This document shows, piece by piece, positions 1 to 17,788 of a stretch of DNA of 64,000 nt. This stretch comes from Dreissena polymorpha (Eukaryota > Mollusca > Bivalvia > Myida > Dreissenidae). The notes beneath the pieces are model-generated. The model saw only the letters and a program-made list of their open reading frames with translations. It did no database searches and was not told where the DNA came from. The number at the start of each line of letters is the position of its first letter. The first letter of the stretch is position 1. The position numbers and the translations under genes were made by a program. The stretch spans positions 68,051,214 to 68,115,213 of the forward strand of contig NC_068366.1 of NCBI RefSeq assembly GCF_020536995.1, written 5' to 3'.

Positions 1-2403
1 CGGAAGATGGACGTTTTCTTCTATTATTATCTTTAATGACTTGTAAATAACTAAAATTCTGTTGGACATTTGTGTGTAGTTTTGTTCAAAAACTTCATAT
101 ACTTAAGATACAAACACTCATAAAACGGTGGAACGTACCTTCAAGTGAACTTTTTTGAAGTGCATTCAAATTTTAGTGGTCAATTATAAAATACGTCTCA
201 AATACACACCGGTAGTCATAATCGAAATCCACTCATACAACAACTATTAGTTTATGCATCAACCTTACAAAATACAATTTATGTGTTGCGGAAATTACTT
301 TGTTTCGAGTCTATTTATGAATCACGTGTCTGAACGCTTCTATTGCCGGAACGCTTTGAACTTATTCATAATAGAATATGTTTGTCAAAAGAACCCTTTT
401 ATTATCAGGCGAATAATCCGTTTCGTATAAGGTTGCAAAGAATGCATGATTTACTGCATTGAATGTAACGTATTATCAATTAACTGCGATTTTCTTCTTT
501 AAAGTACCGTAGCTGTTTGACTAAACGTACATAAACCATAATTTGTTTTTTTTCAAAGTACGTAATTATTTTTGAAGCAGATGTTCCACCGTCAAATGCA
601 GGCGTTGCTTCTTGTGTTTGAAATATATCAACAATACAGCCTATATTTTAAGTGTTATGTCCAGTTTATCTCACAAACTAAATCATCTTAATATGATCTT
701 AAAGAGTTTAAAATTGTCGCAACATAAATTATAGCTTAAGTCATTGCAGTTAAGTCACACATACTCAAACTTGTATTCATATTTAACGTTACGTGCTTCC
801 CTTTTATCGAAGTAATTTAGCCTGCTGCCGTATTCGCAAAGATCCACAAGTAATGTATCCTGGGACCGTATTCGCAAAGCTCATTACGTAATGTTGTGAA
901 ATGATTCCTATAAATGATTCCTATAACCGCTCGCAAAAACGGCGTTAATGGGTTGAAACATATGTTTTAGTGCTTAGCGAATTATATACATTAAATGATT
1001 TGTTTGAGTTTCTGAAGTTGTACAAATTTAAGGCGCACAGCAAGAGCTAGAAACTCTATTTTTTTTAGGTACCGCACCAAGCAAATATAATTTAACTAAC
1101 ACCTTACCACCGTTTGAAAACACTTTAATTACTTATTTCGAGCTTCTAATGCTTTTTTAACATAAGCCGCATGTTAAAATTTTAAAGCATTAACAACAAC
1201 AACGTACACTTTTCGCGTGGGATTTATTTATTTAAATTATTAAGTAAAAAGTAAGTATTAAGTTGATCTGTACAAAAAGTAAAGTAATATGTAAAAAAAA
1301 TAGCATGGCTCTGGGAAAACGGGCCTTCATGCATATGCGTAAATTGTCCGCACAGGCTACGAACCTTTCCGCTTTTATCATATTTTTATTTGAAGGAAGG
1401 CTTTTCTTAGCGAAAATTAAGTTTAGTATATATGGAACAAATGCCGCTACTGGTGTTCTAGTCTTAAGTCGGTTGATTACCGAATCTTTTTAAAACTCCG
1501 CAAATATTTTAAAAATCTCCCAACAAAAGAATTTGATCTGTGAACTCATGCCGTAAAACGTGTTGATCCTAAGATTTTTGAGAATAACAATCATGGATGT
1601 TTTATTTGTTCAAATAAAACTAACTGGACCGAGGTTAGAATGCGAAGCGTGTATAGGGCTTTTTCTTGAGGATTAAAACGCGTGTTAAATGTCAAAAGAA
1701 AGCTCCAATATCCGATCAGGGATAGACAGCGAGAATATTAAGAACTTATGTTATCAAAACGTTCCGACATCGTCTTAATTTTTAGGTAAATAGCAATTAA
1801 AACTCAGCTGTTGCGAGTTGGACTGCAGTTGATTATTTCAATGTTTGTATAGCGATTTTGTTAGTTATATGTCACCGCTCCACTTGACAAAGTGAACTTC
1901 ATTGCGGACAAATCCATTAAGCACGCTGCCTCAATTTAGTTGGCAGGTTTTAAACTACGACACAATAATGTTTTAATTTTTAGTGGAACTTTATGTGCAG
2001 GTTTGTTTATTTAAATTGTTACGAATTCTTATTTTATGAACATTATCATTTTGATTAAATTAAAACTATTCCTCTTCTTCTTTACTTTCTAATTCTTCGC
2101 CTTTTCATAAAAAAAATAAATAAATCTCATCATAATCGTTATCATGGTAATTTTTTTATTATTATTTTAAAATCAGAGGCGAAGTGGTTGTTATAATTAT
2201 GATTAGCGTATTGTTTAACTGGTGAAGACGACGAAAAGGGGTGATTATGATATGGAGGGGGGAGGGGGAGAATGATGATGATGATGATGCTTCACCTTAG
2301 AGCGGCAATGCAAACGCAAGAAAGGCCAAAAAAATACAATTTGTTTATATTTCTTAAGAAAGCCCACTCCTGCTCTTTTCAGTTTCACTAGCAGGCGGGG
2401 AAA
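1..2403. other. AT-rich upstream region, no gene seen
   Basis: I see no convincing exon here; open frames are short and AT-rich. A 13-base motif, cgtattcgcaaag, occurs twice about 40 bp apart near 830-885, which suggests a short dispersed repeat. A purine-rich tract with a (atg/gat)n microsatellite lies at about 2250-2290. The last few hundred bases could hold the promoter of the downstream gene, but no TATA box or other defined core element stands out. Confidence 0.5.
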
Positions 2404-7289
<4,886 letters not shown>

Positions 7290-7597
7290 GCTGTGTTTTC
7301 CGCTTATTGTTTGTTTTTGCTTTATTTATATAATGCTCAATTAGAATCCTGTTTATTTATAATGTATTAATCACACATTTTCCAACTATTTCTCAAAAAT
7401 GTGAATCGCTGTACAGTGGTTGGATATCATTCATAGATAAACATGTGTTACCACACTTAGAAAACATAGATCATTATCGTCACCAATATTTAAACTTTTT
7501 TTTCCGTTTTGTTCAATTCTGTATAATGTCAATATTAATTAATTGGTAATCACACTCATCGTAGAAACGTCTTAGATAATGGAGTAAAAAGAATATA

Positions 7598-7603
7598 AAT
7601 AAA
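7598..7603 (+). terminator. Candidate poly(A) signal of the unrecognised two-exon gene
   Basis: AATAAA lies 309 bp after the stop codon, in AT-rich 3' sequence with no other clear signal between. Confidence 0.5.
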
Positions 7604-8796
7604 GCAGAACAAAATCACATTAAAGGTGTTTAAGATATCGCTTGTAAATGTTTAAAATGTTAAAGAGACGTGTATTATCTTTTAATATTGAAAGTGAACT
7701 CACATTCATCGATCATTCAGAATTATTATTGAAACGTTGTCTCGTGAGTGATACATTTCAAATGAATCGCTTTGTGAGCTAAAACAGAGTAGTTTGTTTA
7801 TTATATTGCAATTCGAGTCAAATTTTATTATAATTATATTAACATAAATATGCAAACGCAAATTAATCCAAATATATCGTTATTTGTTAATATTATTATT
7901 ATATTAAGCACACTTTCCAAAATACGTTTTCTTGGATTTACTTGTTCCAAACATGTTTCAAATGAATCGTCTCCATGACAAACATTGTTAACGCATTCGA
8001 CCACGGAGTGGGGGGTCGAAGAATCGAATCTCGCACAGGTCTTTATCTGGTATGTTCTTTTACCTCGACGTTTGTTTTCCTATTATCAAAATGTACATAG
8101 TGCATTACCGGTACTTGCGGTCAACAGTAAGATATAGAGAATAAACATTTCGGGTACTGAACTGCGTTTTGCACCCTTACATATTTTGTCACAACAAATA
8201 TGTTAAACAATAAACATAAATGACTTCTTTTGATGTGACGATTTGTGTTATCATAAAAAAATCCTTCGTTTACAGTTTTCAAGCTAAATTACGTTCCTAC
8301 GGATTATACTGGATTTCGCCCAGGCAGTAATAACCTTCGAGAAGTTAATTTCTTTACTCCTTTGTCGTTTTACCGATATTGAAAGAGTAGAAAAATAGCA
8401 ATTACTTGTATTTATAATAGCTTACACCGGTAACAAAAGCACTTTGAACTTGTTAAAACGCAATTTATTTCTCGTTAACGAAATGTTTGACGCAGACACT
8501 GTTTTCAGTAAAGTAAATACTAAATTAACCAATTCAAACCGCAGTATTTGAGTAAGTGTGTAGTTGTTCGAAAGACAAGTTGATAAATGTAAACAGACGA
8601 CAATTAGTCCGTTTTGGTGTAACGAAAAGTAAATAATGAAACAATGCGTATCATATTAAGGGCACTATGACACTTACAGAAGATAATTGCGATATTTCGG
8701 TCGGTTAATGTAAGTGTGCCAGTTGTATAATACATGTGAACTCCACAGAAAATAACTTACACCAACTGGAAATGGCTGTACTTACAACAAATGTTT

Positions 8797-8985
8797 GAGG
8801 TCGCCGTGGTGTACTGGATATGGTGTCCGCTTAGCGACTGGGAGGTCGTGGCTTCGATACCCACTGTGGGAGCGTTCTTTAGATCTCCCGCAAAGACACC
8901 AAATACGGGTAAACCATGGAAACGGACTCGAGAGCGTTTCAATAAGCCCGAGGCTTTCGATGCAATCGAGCTAATATAAATAGGT
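8797..8985 (+). repeat. tRNA-derived SINE, copy 1
   Basis: Starts gaggtcgccgtggtgtactg and has a box-B-like ggcttcgatacc about 50 bp in, followed by a conserved tail (aaagacaccaaatacgg; gctttcgatgcaatcgag). The same layout recurs reversed at about 20425-20615, and in diverged form at 24935-25130 and, reversed, at 27550-27670. The Pol III origin is inferred from box B. Confidence 0.7.
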
Positions 8986-9330
8986 TTAAACTAAATATAC
9001 AATTGTAATCTCGGCATTTATTATCTTTATTTGTCAGAATTTAAACCCCATTTAAGCCTTTTTGAGCTAAATATTCACGTACATGTATTCGTTCCAAATT
9101 TATTGAGGGAAAATGCATGATTTTGTGTAGCAGTTATTACATCACATTGAGTTCGTGCTTCGTAATAAGATTTCTTAGTTTATGTCATACAATCAAACAT
9201 AATACTCAATAGTATGCCTCTATATAAAGTTTAATGAGCTTTTGTCCAGCATTGATCTTGAACGTTCCCACTAAACAATTACGTTTACGTTTGTACTAGA
9301 AGATGTCTGCATTTAAGTTTAAATGATTTT

Positions 9331-9680
9331 AAAGGGATCTTTTCACGTTTTGGTAAATTGACAAAATTAAAAACTATTAATTCAGATTCGCAAATTTTCG
9401 TCTTAGTTATGATATTTGTGAGGAAATAGTAATACTGAACATTTCCCATGCTCTTAAATATCCATTATATGAATCTTTTGACGATTTAAAAACATGAAAA
9501 TTATAAAGCGTTGCAACGCGAAACGATTGTATAATTTGGAGAGTTTTGTTGTTGTCGTTTAATTTTGTGACACTACGAGGTTTGCTTATGTTAAGTATTA
9601 AATACAACGGTCATAGTATTAGCACGGATGGCGAGTGGTCTAAGCGATATGCTTTTTCTCCAGGGGTCAGTGGTTCATGT
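9331..9680 (-). mobile_element. TIR element with tRNA-Leu-like core (truncated copy)
   Basis: Begins aaagggatcttttcacgttt, the same terminus as the full copy at 12323-12754, and runs in the opposite orientation. The core tggcgagtggtctaag resembles the D-arm/box A of tRNA-Leu, and gtggttcatgt stands at the box B position. Similarity to the other copies is lost after about 9680, so the far terminus is missing. Confidence 0.65.
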
Positions 9681-10755
9681 GTCATGTGAATATAATTGTA
9701 ACAAAATTACAAAAAGTGTTATTGAACTTATGGTTGTGTGCTTTTTATCAGGAATGTGTAAACATATTAGACCGTATCGAGAGTTATTAAATAAGCATAA
9801 AGAGATAAAACAGCATTATTTAAACAAATAGACAAAAGGATCAATAACTTATTTTTTTGTAAAATCATGTATTCGTATCTAAATCCTATTGAGCTATCTT
9901 ATATATCACGCATGGCAACTATTTTTTTTATAGTTTTACAGTTTATTTCATGTGTATTTTGTTCTTTTCAGGGAGATTAAAGTATTTTTGGAAGCACCTT
10001 CAAGAGACTTACTGATATCTTGATCAATGAAAAGTTGTCATTATATAGTTAATGTTCAAAAGTTTAAAAGACTGTTTATTTTGTTACCAGATGGTGCAAG
10101 TATTGCAGTGAAAGAAAACAATCATAGCAAACATTAAATACACATTTGACAATTCAACAAATTAAACAACATGTATTGTTTATTACTTGGTGCGGTGGTA
10201 ACAATCTCTTGCAGCCACTTTCATGACCGGGTCGAATGAGTATTTTCATGAAACATCTTACTCTATTTTCACTTATTCAGATTTCATTTGAAATTGAGTT
10301 CATGAAGTATTAATACAATTAAATATGTTTGTTGGTATAATAAACCCCCAAAGCAAATACTTGTTTGCGATGATCATTTGTTACGTGTTAATTAGATCAT
10401 TTATATGTTTGTATAGCAAGATTTGTTACTTTGCGAATACTGATGTACTTCTTCATGTACTTGGTGCTTTAATTTCTATTGTAACATGTGCATGCTGGTT
10501 ATAAAGCAATGTTATTATTAATGAAGTGTTTATTTTGATATACTTACGATATTCATATGGAGATGATATTGGAAACTAAATTAACTTAATAGACCACAAA
10601 CAATCATCATTGGATTTATATTGTTATTTGTTATGAAACAATTGTTTTATTAACATATATACTCAGATTTTATATTCATCTAATCAATTTCATTAATAAC
10701 ATAGATACAAAACACATAAATATACACAAATATCAAAACATACACTTTGTTTTGA

Positions 10756-10973
10756 TTATTCCAAAATACATATTAAATGGTATGTTTGCATAGTTAGTTG
10801 AAATAGCTTTCCGTAAACATCACAGAATGAAGCTGGGTCCGTCTCTGTCACTGTGGTTTTGATAATTAACTTGCCGCATAACACCTTCCGTGTGGTTTGA
10901 TGGTGTTCATCTAATTCTAACACAGCTTCGCGCCTTAAAGCGTTACAAATCCTTCGACTAATCCTTGTCAAGT
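10756..10973 (-). CDS. Possible orphan terminal exon, unknown protein
   Basis: On the - strand a ..tttttcag acceptor leads into an open frame ending in a stop: ..LTRISRRICNALRREAV .. HHQTTRKVLCGKL .. FCDVYGKLFQLTMQ.. (about 71 aa). The composition is more protein-like and the GC higher than the surrounding AT-rich DNA, and a reversed AATAAA (ttttatt) lies about 110 bp downstream. I find no matching upstream exon and recognise no domain, so it may be a relic or chance. Confidence 0.3.
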
Positions 10974-12322
10974 CTGAAAAACAACAGAAGTAAAACCCAT
11001 TTTAAAGCAAGTGCTTTTACTTTCTTTGTCATTCATTTATAAAAAAGGACCGAATTTAATAATCAGGCAGAAATATCAATCATGATATTTATTTAAAGAC
11101 AATAAGTAAAAAAAAAGAGAAAATATTATAGTTCAACATAACGTGTTTGTTAAAAAAGACCATTGGTTGGATAACAATTACGCAGTGTATTTTATTTAAA
11201 ATTTATGTTCAATTAAACATAAATTGTTTAAACAGTACACAATTACTTCAGTATTACATCATGTAACATTTGGTTAATTTGATATGTTTTCAGTACAGAC
11301 TGAAGTATATGTTTTAGATTCTTACAAAACTGTGTTCAGATTAAATGCAGAACTGACGGGAAAATTCTTGCATACCACACATAGCATTTCAAAAATGTGT
11401 CCCACACAAAGCATTATTGCATTTTTATATACAGACTCCGACTCAGATGTATATGCGCAAACATACAATATATGAAGCTTCTCTATGAAGAATTACAATG
11501 TCCGCCATATTTTTTAAACCTTCAACAATATTATAATGAACGTCTGTGTTGATTGAATAACAAATATACCACACATAGCATTTCACTTTGAAACTGACTT
11601 TGTGTGTTTTCAAACACGCGGTTGCAATTTTTGGAAAAAATACTTAATTAATTTTGCGCAAACTGAACACAGTTGTGTATTTTGACAATGACCGGGCTCT
11701 CGTCTTTGTTTTTTTTAAATGGTTTTGAATTAATGAAGAAATTATCAGAAACGTACCTGAAGCGATGGTTTGTTGACATCCGATTGTCCCACACATAGCC
11801 GAAAAAGTCACGTGGTACAGGCACCTTGGTTTTAGATCCAGTGTTTACATTTATCAATATGAAGCATCTAATGACAAACTTCAATACATGCCAAAATCTG
11901 TGAAAAAGCCCCTTGAAGAGATCATACGAGATATTTTTAAACAATAATACTGATTTTGAATTTAAATTTTCACTATCTATATTTTACACGAGTTATATGT
12001 TCACTAGTTTCATCAATGGCCGCTATTGATAAACAACTCTATGTCAAACAAATTTAACAACATTATATGAAACAGAGCTGCTATTCAGAAAACATTGCAA
12101 TGACTTTCCCAATATTAAAAACTTGACCTCGTCCATAATGCGATTACACTTTAATAGGATATATAATAAATAAACTCTGACTTTTTACAAAATTTTATTT
12201 TGAGATTAATCTGCGGACCTTTGTAGTCGAAATTCCGGAGTGATTTGTCAGTGAATATAGTATTAATTATGTTTAAATGCGATTACATTCGGTTTACTAA
12301 CTGGTAGCTTAGTGTGTGCATT

Positions 12323-12754
12323 AAAGGGACCTTTTCACAGATTTTGGCATGCATTGAACATTGTCATTTAATGCTTAAAATGGATAAATATAAACAGCGA
12401 AACTCAATATCTCCAGTAAAAATTAAAAATTAAATAAAAGAAAGAAAAAAAATCATATGGGCTCGGATCACTGACTCTTGGAGTAAAAATCTAGCACATA
12501 TACCACTCGGCCACCCGTCCTCATACAGTGAGACGAGTGAGTGTTGTATTTATACTTTATATAAGCAATCCTCGTAGTGTCACATATTATAGCGATAACA
12601 ACAGAACTCTACAAATTATTCAATCGTTTTGCATTTGTAACGCTTTATCATTTTCAGGGTTTTAAAATCGTTCAGTATTACTGTTTCCTTGCACATATCA
12701 TAAGTACGATTTTTTTTATTTGGTCAATTTATCACAACGTGAAAAAGTCCCTTT
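12323..12754 (+). mobile_element. TIR element with tRNA-Leu-like core (full copy)
   Basis: Inverted termini aaagggaccttttcac / gtgaaaaagtcccttt enclose about 430 bp with no ORF of note. The middle, read on the - strand, holds gaggacgggtggccgagtgg and then a box-B-like gtgatccgagccc, as in a tRNA-Leu or SINE Pol III promoter. A third copy, split by another element, lies in RBM28 intron 1. Confidence 0.75.
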
Positions 12755-13449
12755 CAACGTTTGCACTGACCAAATGCAAACCAGAATACACAAAGATTTA
12801 CTTATACTATTCCTAACCATATAACATACTTTTTAATGTGTTGTGGTAACCGTGTCGTCACAGATATCAATGGATCATAATTGTCTTATTTTAAACGGTA
12901 AATTTAGTCGTCATTTTAACTCCCGCAAAATCATTGAAAGGGCATACCTAAGGCACCACCAACAATTCAGGGAAAACAAATGACCGGAGGCTGTGAGTCT
13001 GCACCAGATGTGCTGCAAAGTGGAGGCCTTACCAAAGACCATCCGGTTTATCGTTGCATCTGTACTCCAGTGGTTAAGTCTACATGTCGCTTTCAATTAA
13101 AAAGGCAATGCAGGCAGTCAGTTACAATGTGTGAATAAGCGAGTGCAACTGAAAGATTTTATTTAAGAATTTTTCTTGTAAAGACTTAGATTTATATATC
13201 TATCTGAGTCACCGTTTTCGCTTAACGCTGCGATATTGAATGGAAGCCACTTTTTTGGTATGACAATATATGAATTACAAATCTCTCTAGAATTATTAAA
13301 AAAAATGAACGGTGTGTAACATATAAAAAAATCCCCCTAAATCCCAATGGGTACTTTGGGAAGAATGACGTTTTAAGACTCAGTCAAGGGTGTTTGTAAA
13401 TACGTGTGTGGGTGTATGTAAGTACGTGTGTGGGGGTGTTTATAAGTAC

Positions 13450-13727
13450 GTGGTATTCTTTAATGTACCGGCCAATTTAGACTGTACCCAAGTTTTATTC
13501 CCGCCCAAAATCCGATTTCGTAAAACGCGCTAGGGAATACGAAACAATTTTTTTTTGGAAAAAAAACTTACTTTTTTGAGTTGGAGTTTCGATAATATAG
13601 ATGTCATTTAACAGAATATTGACAAAATCCGACAACGACCAAATTAGCGTTATAATTCCCGGGTAAGTTTCACCGGGGTACATTTAAGTAGTACCCGAGC
13701 CGACAATGACCAATTCAGCACTAGTAT
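13450..13727. mobile_element. Inverted-repeat element, family 'gtaccc..caatgaccaa'
   Basis: The right end reads ggtacatttaagtagtaccc, then gagccgacaatgaccaattcagc. The same end occurs at 15270-15311 and 49070-49115. The left boundary is not certain. Confidence 0.45.
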
Positions 13728-14426
13728 ACGGTGAACAATATGATGCATGTTATGAAAAAGGATTCTTAATTTTTCTGAATAACTCGCCCATTCTGAATTT
13801 GATATCACAACTGTTGTAGTCTAGCCGGTGTAGTTAATACAACTCAAGGCGTATGCGGCTACATGTTTAAATGTCCAAGCTACTAGTGTTCAACAAACTG
13901 TATAGGATATTCATATATAAAGACAACTCTTACGGATAAAGTTAAGTATAATTAAGTATAATAAAGTGATGTCCCCTTAACTATTCATTAGATTATGCAA
14001 CAAGTTTTGTTATTTTCCATTGAGCATTATACAATTCTTTTATATATGTATATAATTTTTTTATCTGTATTCTTTTTTGACTTTGGTACTTGCTTATGAT
14101 ATCCTGAAATCTACGAATGGCGATTTAGTGTTTGATGTATTTCGTATATAAAATATAAGAAGGCGATAAAGTCCTTTAAAGTATATCTATCAAATTGACA
14201 GCTTTACTAATCACAATTTTCTCTAAGTTTTGTATTCCTTGAAAGTAAGGCATTAGTTAATAAGTTTAATTTCTTAGTATAGTTCATTAAGATGACTTGT
14301 TAGTTTTGTGCCAGTTGTGGTACGCAGATATACGCGTTGTCGGTATTTAGCAAAACATGCAATAAATCCCATATTCGGCTTACTGACGCACCTTAAACTG
14401 AATGTAAACACTCACACGTGTATAAA

Positions 14427-17400
14427 ATGTCGAAGGAAAGCAGGACGCTATTCGTGCGAAATCTGCCATATTCCATTACACAGGATCAACTAGCAATCAA
14501 ATTTTCAGATTATGGTCCTATCAAAGATTGCTTCCTTGTAAACAATAAAGGTATGTAGCATAGTTATGTATTTTCGCGACGTCAGTGTTTTTCTAGATTT
14601 TGTTTATACAAAATGACAGAGCAGGGCTTTTTTCTTCCTCAGAGAATGGATGTTTTCACAAATTTGAGAAGTTCTCGACTCAAATTTTCATGATTTAAAG
14701 AAATTCGAAGCTCACATGTTTACAATTTAATGGGACATTTTCACAGATTTTGGTATGTATTGAATTTTCTCATTAAATGCTCAAAAGTGATAAATGTAAA
14801 CATTGGAACACAATAGCTCTAGTAAAAAATTAACAAGAATAAAATTAAAGAAAGAAAAAAAGGTAATCCTCAACTGGGCTGGAACCACTGACGCTCATTT
14901 GCTTAATAGTTATTGTCGGATCTAATTATATCCCAGGTACGGAAATTTCGTCTGAAAATATACTTAAACATACCCAAGAATTCTAACGCTTAATTGGTGA
15001 TTGTTATCTTTTTTTTATCAAATTTATTGTGCTCATATTAATTTAAATATTTTGTAAAAAGGTCTAAATATTATTGAAACACATACTTGAAAAAGCACGT
15101 CGAGGCAGGTTTTGTTGAACGAGAATTTTGTTAAATGCATAGCGTGTATTATGACAATCACATCTTATTTTGGGCAGGAATAAATTTCGGTTACAGACTA
15201 AATTGTCCTGGGATGTTTTAGTATATTTCCCATTCTTTGGGTATATTTGAGAATACAAGAGTACAAGAGGTACAATTAAGTAGTACCCGAGCTGACAATA
15301 ACCAATCGAGCACCACTGACCCTTAGAGTAATTTCAGTAAAAGACTAACATTTAAACCACATAGCATTCCATGCTGATATTGAGACTGGTGGTTTTTATA
15401 CTTTAGATAAGCAATCCTCATTTTGTCACAAAATATAACATTAACAACAGATTTCTCCAAATTATTAAAGTGTTTCACATTTGTAACACTTTATAATTTT
15501 CAGATTTTTAAATAGTCAAACAATGCATGTAATGGATATTTCAGAGCATAGTTAATGTTCAGTATTACAGTTTGCTGGAAAATATCAAAACTAAAACGAA
15601 AATGTGCAAATCTGAAACATTTTTTTTTCAATTTTGTCAATAACTAAATTTGCCAAAACATGAAAAGGTTCCTTGAATATAATGTTTGCGACTAATGATT
15701 TCACAATTTTTAACAGTTCGCGACTAATGTTTTCTTAATTCTGAAAAGTTTGAGACTCACAAAATATAGGGACCAAGGCCTCTCTTCCCATAGATGGGAA
15801 AAAAGCCCTGCAAAGTAACAAATTAAAACAAACAAACATTATTTATGCAAATTTTCAAGTTGGAAATTATAGTCTCATGCTGCATGACTAAATGCTAGTT
15901 CATGGTTGAAATTGTGATAAACTTTATACAAAGTTTTCAAAATTCTGCCAGAGTGATTTTGCGGCTGGTCTTTTGGCCAGTTTTGTATAAAATGATGTAA
16001 TATAGGTGTATGCTGGTATGAATTTCTTATCCTTTATATTGCAACCTGCTTTTTCACAATGTCAAATATATCGGAGTTGTCTCTGGTTCCATTTTTTTGT
16101 AAAAATATTTTTATTTTGCCCAACTTTTAATTTGGTTTTAGTTTGTATACCTCCATCACATTCACAAATAAACAATATCGCGACCCATCAATAAGTCAAG
16201 AGATAACAATTTTGCAAAATAAACAAACATACCATGTGCTACCCATTAAACAATGTATTTTAAAACAGCCCCTTTAACTTTAAGTAACAAGCAGCGAAAT
16301 TCTTATCGTCCACTTTGTTAGTGTAAACAAAAACTGAAATATATTTCATATGACAACCCATTTGTGAAATGGATGTTTAATTTAATATTATGCTTTATGA
16401 AACTTTTGTACAAAATTAAATATTGCGATGTTCTCTTGGCTGTAAATTTTTTATAAGGCAGTAAGTTACCCAATGAGGATAAGGCAACGTTGTACATATC
16501 AGCATACATGTATTACTTGCATGCATTTTGGTAGACCAAGTTATTTAGACCATTTTTTAAATTGATTTGTTGACAGGTTCAATGCAGAATTTAAGGAGTA
16601 TGTTATTTTATGTAACAATTTGTTTGTTGCAGAAACTAGAAAAAGCAGGGGGTTTGGTTATATCAAATTTACAGATTTGTAAGTAACCTTGGTTGAACTA
16701 GAACACTCATTCTGTTCCTAAAATATTTTTGTAAAGCATTTTGTGTCTTTACAAATTGTTCTGTGCATTTTCTGCTGTGAATACAGGGCTCAACGTTAAC
16801 CTAACGGGCAAGTTCTTAGAAAATCTACTTGCCCTGAACATAAAGCCACTTGCCCAAACATGAAATATCACATTAACTGTTAGCCTCATATTTTAAAATA
16901 AAGATCCAAATGATACACCGCAAAACCTTTTTTATTTTTGCACATTTAACAAAATGATTACAGCAATTAAAGTCTTAAGTTAAATGAACTTTGTTCTTTT
17001 TTGCACTGTCTTGCCTGGGCGGACAACTAGATTATAAAATAACTTGCCCAGACCCAACTTTTACTTGCCAGGGGCAATAGGACAACTGTTATGTTGAGCT
17101 CTGGAATAAGCAATTAATGGCAAATGCTATTTTTATGTTCCGAAAGAGATATTATACGATTGTTGTTCAACACATTACAATATACTCTGCTAATAGATAT
17201 AAATACTTAAACTCAACAAAGCTCTTGTTTAAGCAACATTTCTGAACACTTCATTTAGTTAAAGTAAATTTGAGCCTTATTCTGTGAAAACTGGGTTTAA
17301 TGCAAGTGTACAAATTGTTGTCCCAGAATAGCCTGTGCAGTCCATGCAGGCTGATCAAGAACAACACTTTCTGGTTTAATGGAATTTTTCGTTTTCAAGA

Positions 17401-17788
17401 CGTCTTTTTGAAACCAAAATCCAGTTAATGTGGAAAGTATCATCCTTGATAAGCCTGTGCAGACTGATTGCACAGGCTAATCAGGGCAATACTTAACGCA
17501 CATAAAATAAGCCCTGTTTTCCCAAAACAAGGCTCTTTTGTTCTACCAGGGATGATGCTAAAAAGGCCAAGGAGGCGAAAGTCCTCTTGGAAGGTCGAAA
17601 GGTGCTCATAGACTTTGCAGACATTACAAAGAAAAAGAAATCTGAGAAAAAGCCTCGACCGGCTCCCGTGACAAAGACAGAACCTGTGGCCAATGACCCT
17701 GGGGGGAAGGGAAGCCAAGAGGAGGAGGTGGAGGGGGATGAAGGGACTGATGAAGAGGACAAGACTGAAACTAAGGAGGGTATTCCAG
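14427..17788 (+). CDS. RBM28: RBM28 exons 1-3: RRM1
   Basis: Residues 1-136. RNP2 is LFVRNL (exon 1) and RNP1 is RGFGYIKF (exon 2). Exon 3 completes the fold (KVLIDFAD) and then gives a Lys-rich to acidic linker (EEEVEGDEGTDEED). Intron phases are 1, 2 and 1. Confidence 0.93.

Larger units (their letters stand above)
7604..14426. other. Intergenic region with scattered repeats
   Basis: Mostly AT-rich sequence without a convincing gene. It holds one SINE, two copies of a tRNA-like inverted-repeat element, an inverted-repeat element end near 13700, and three weak exon-like stretches, listed separately where supportable. A fragment on the - strand at about 11650-11850 resembles one on the + strand at about 48230-48420. 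Confidence 0.5.

Noticed and set aside
1263-1493. 76-aa ORF near the left edge
   Set aside because: AT-rich, no splice signals, no recognisable motif, composition like the flanking DNA.
14308-14493. 61-aa ORF with Cys/His residues over RBM28 exon 1
   Set aside because: It is in another frame than the RRM1 coding sequence, which is clearly the real one.
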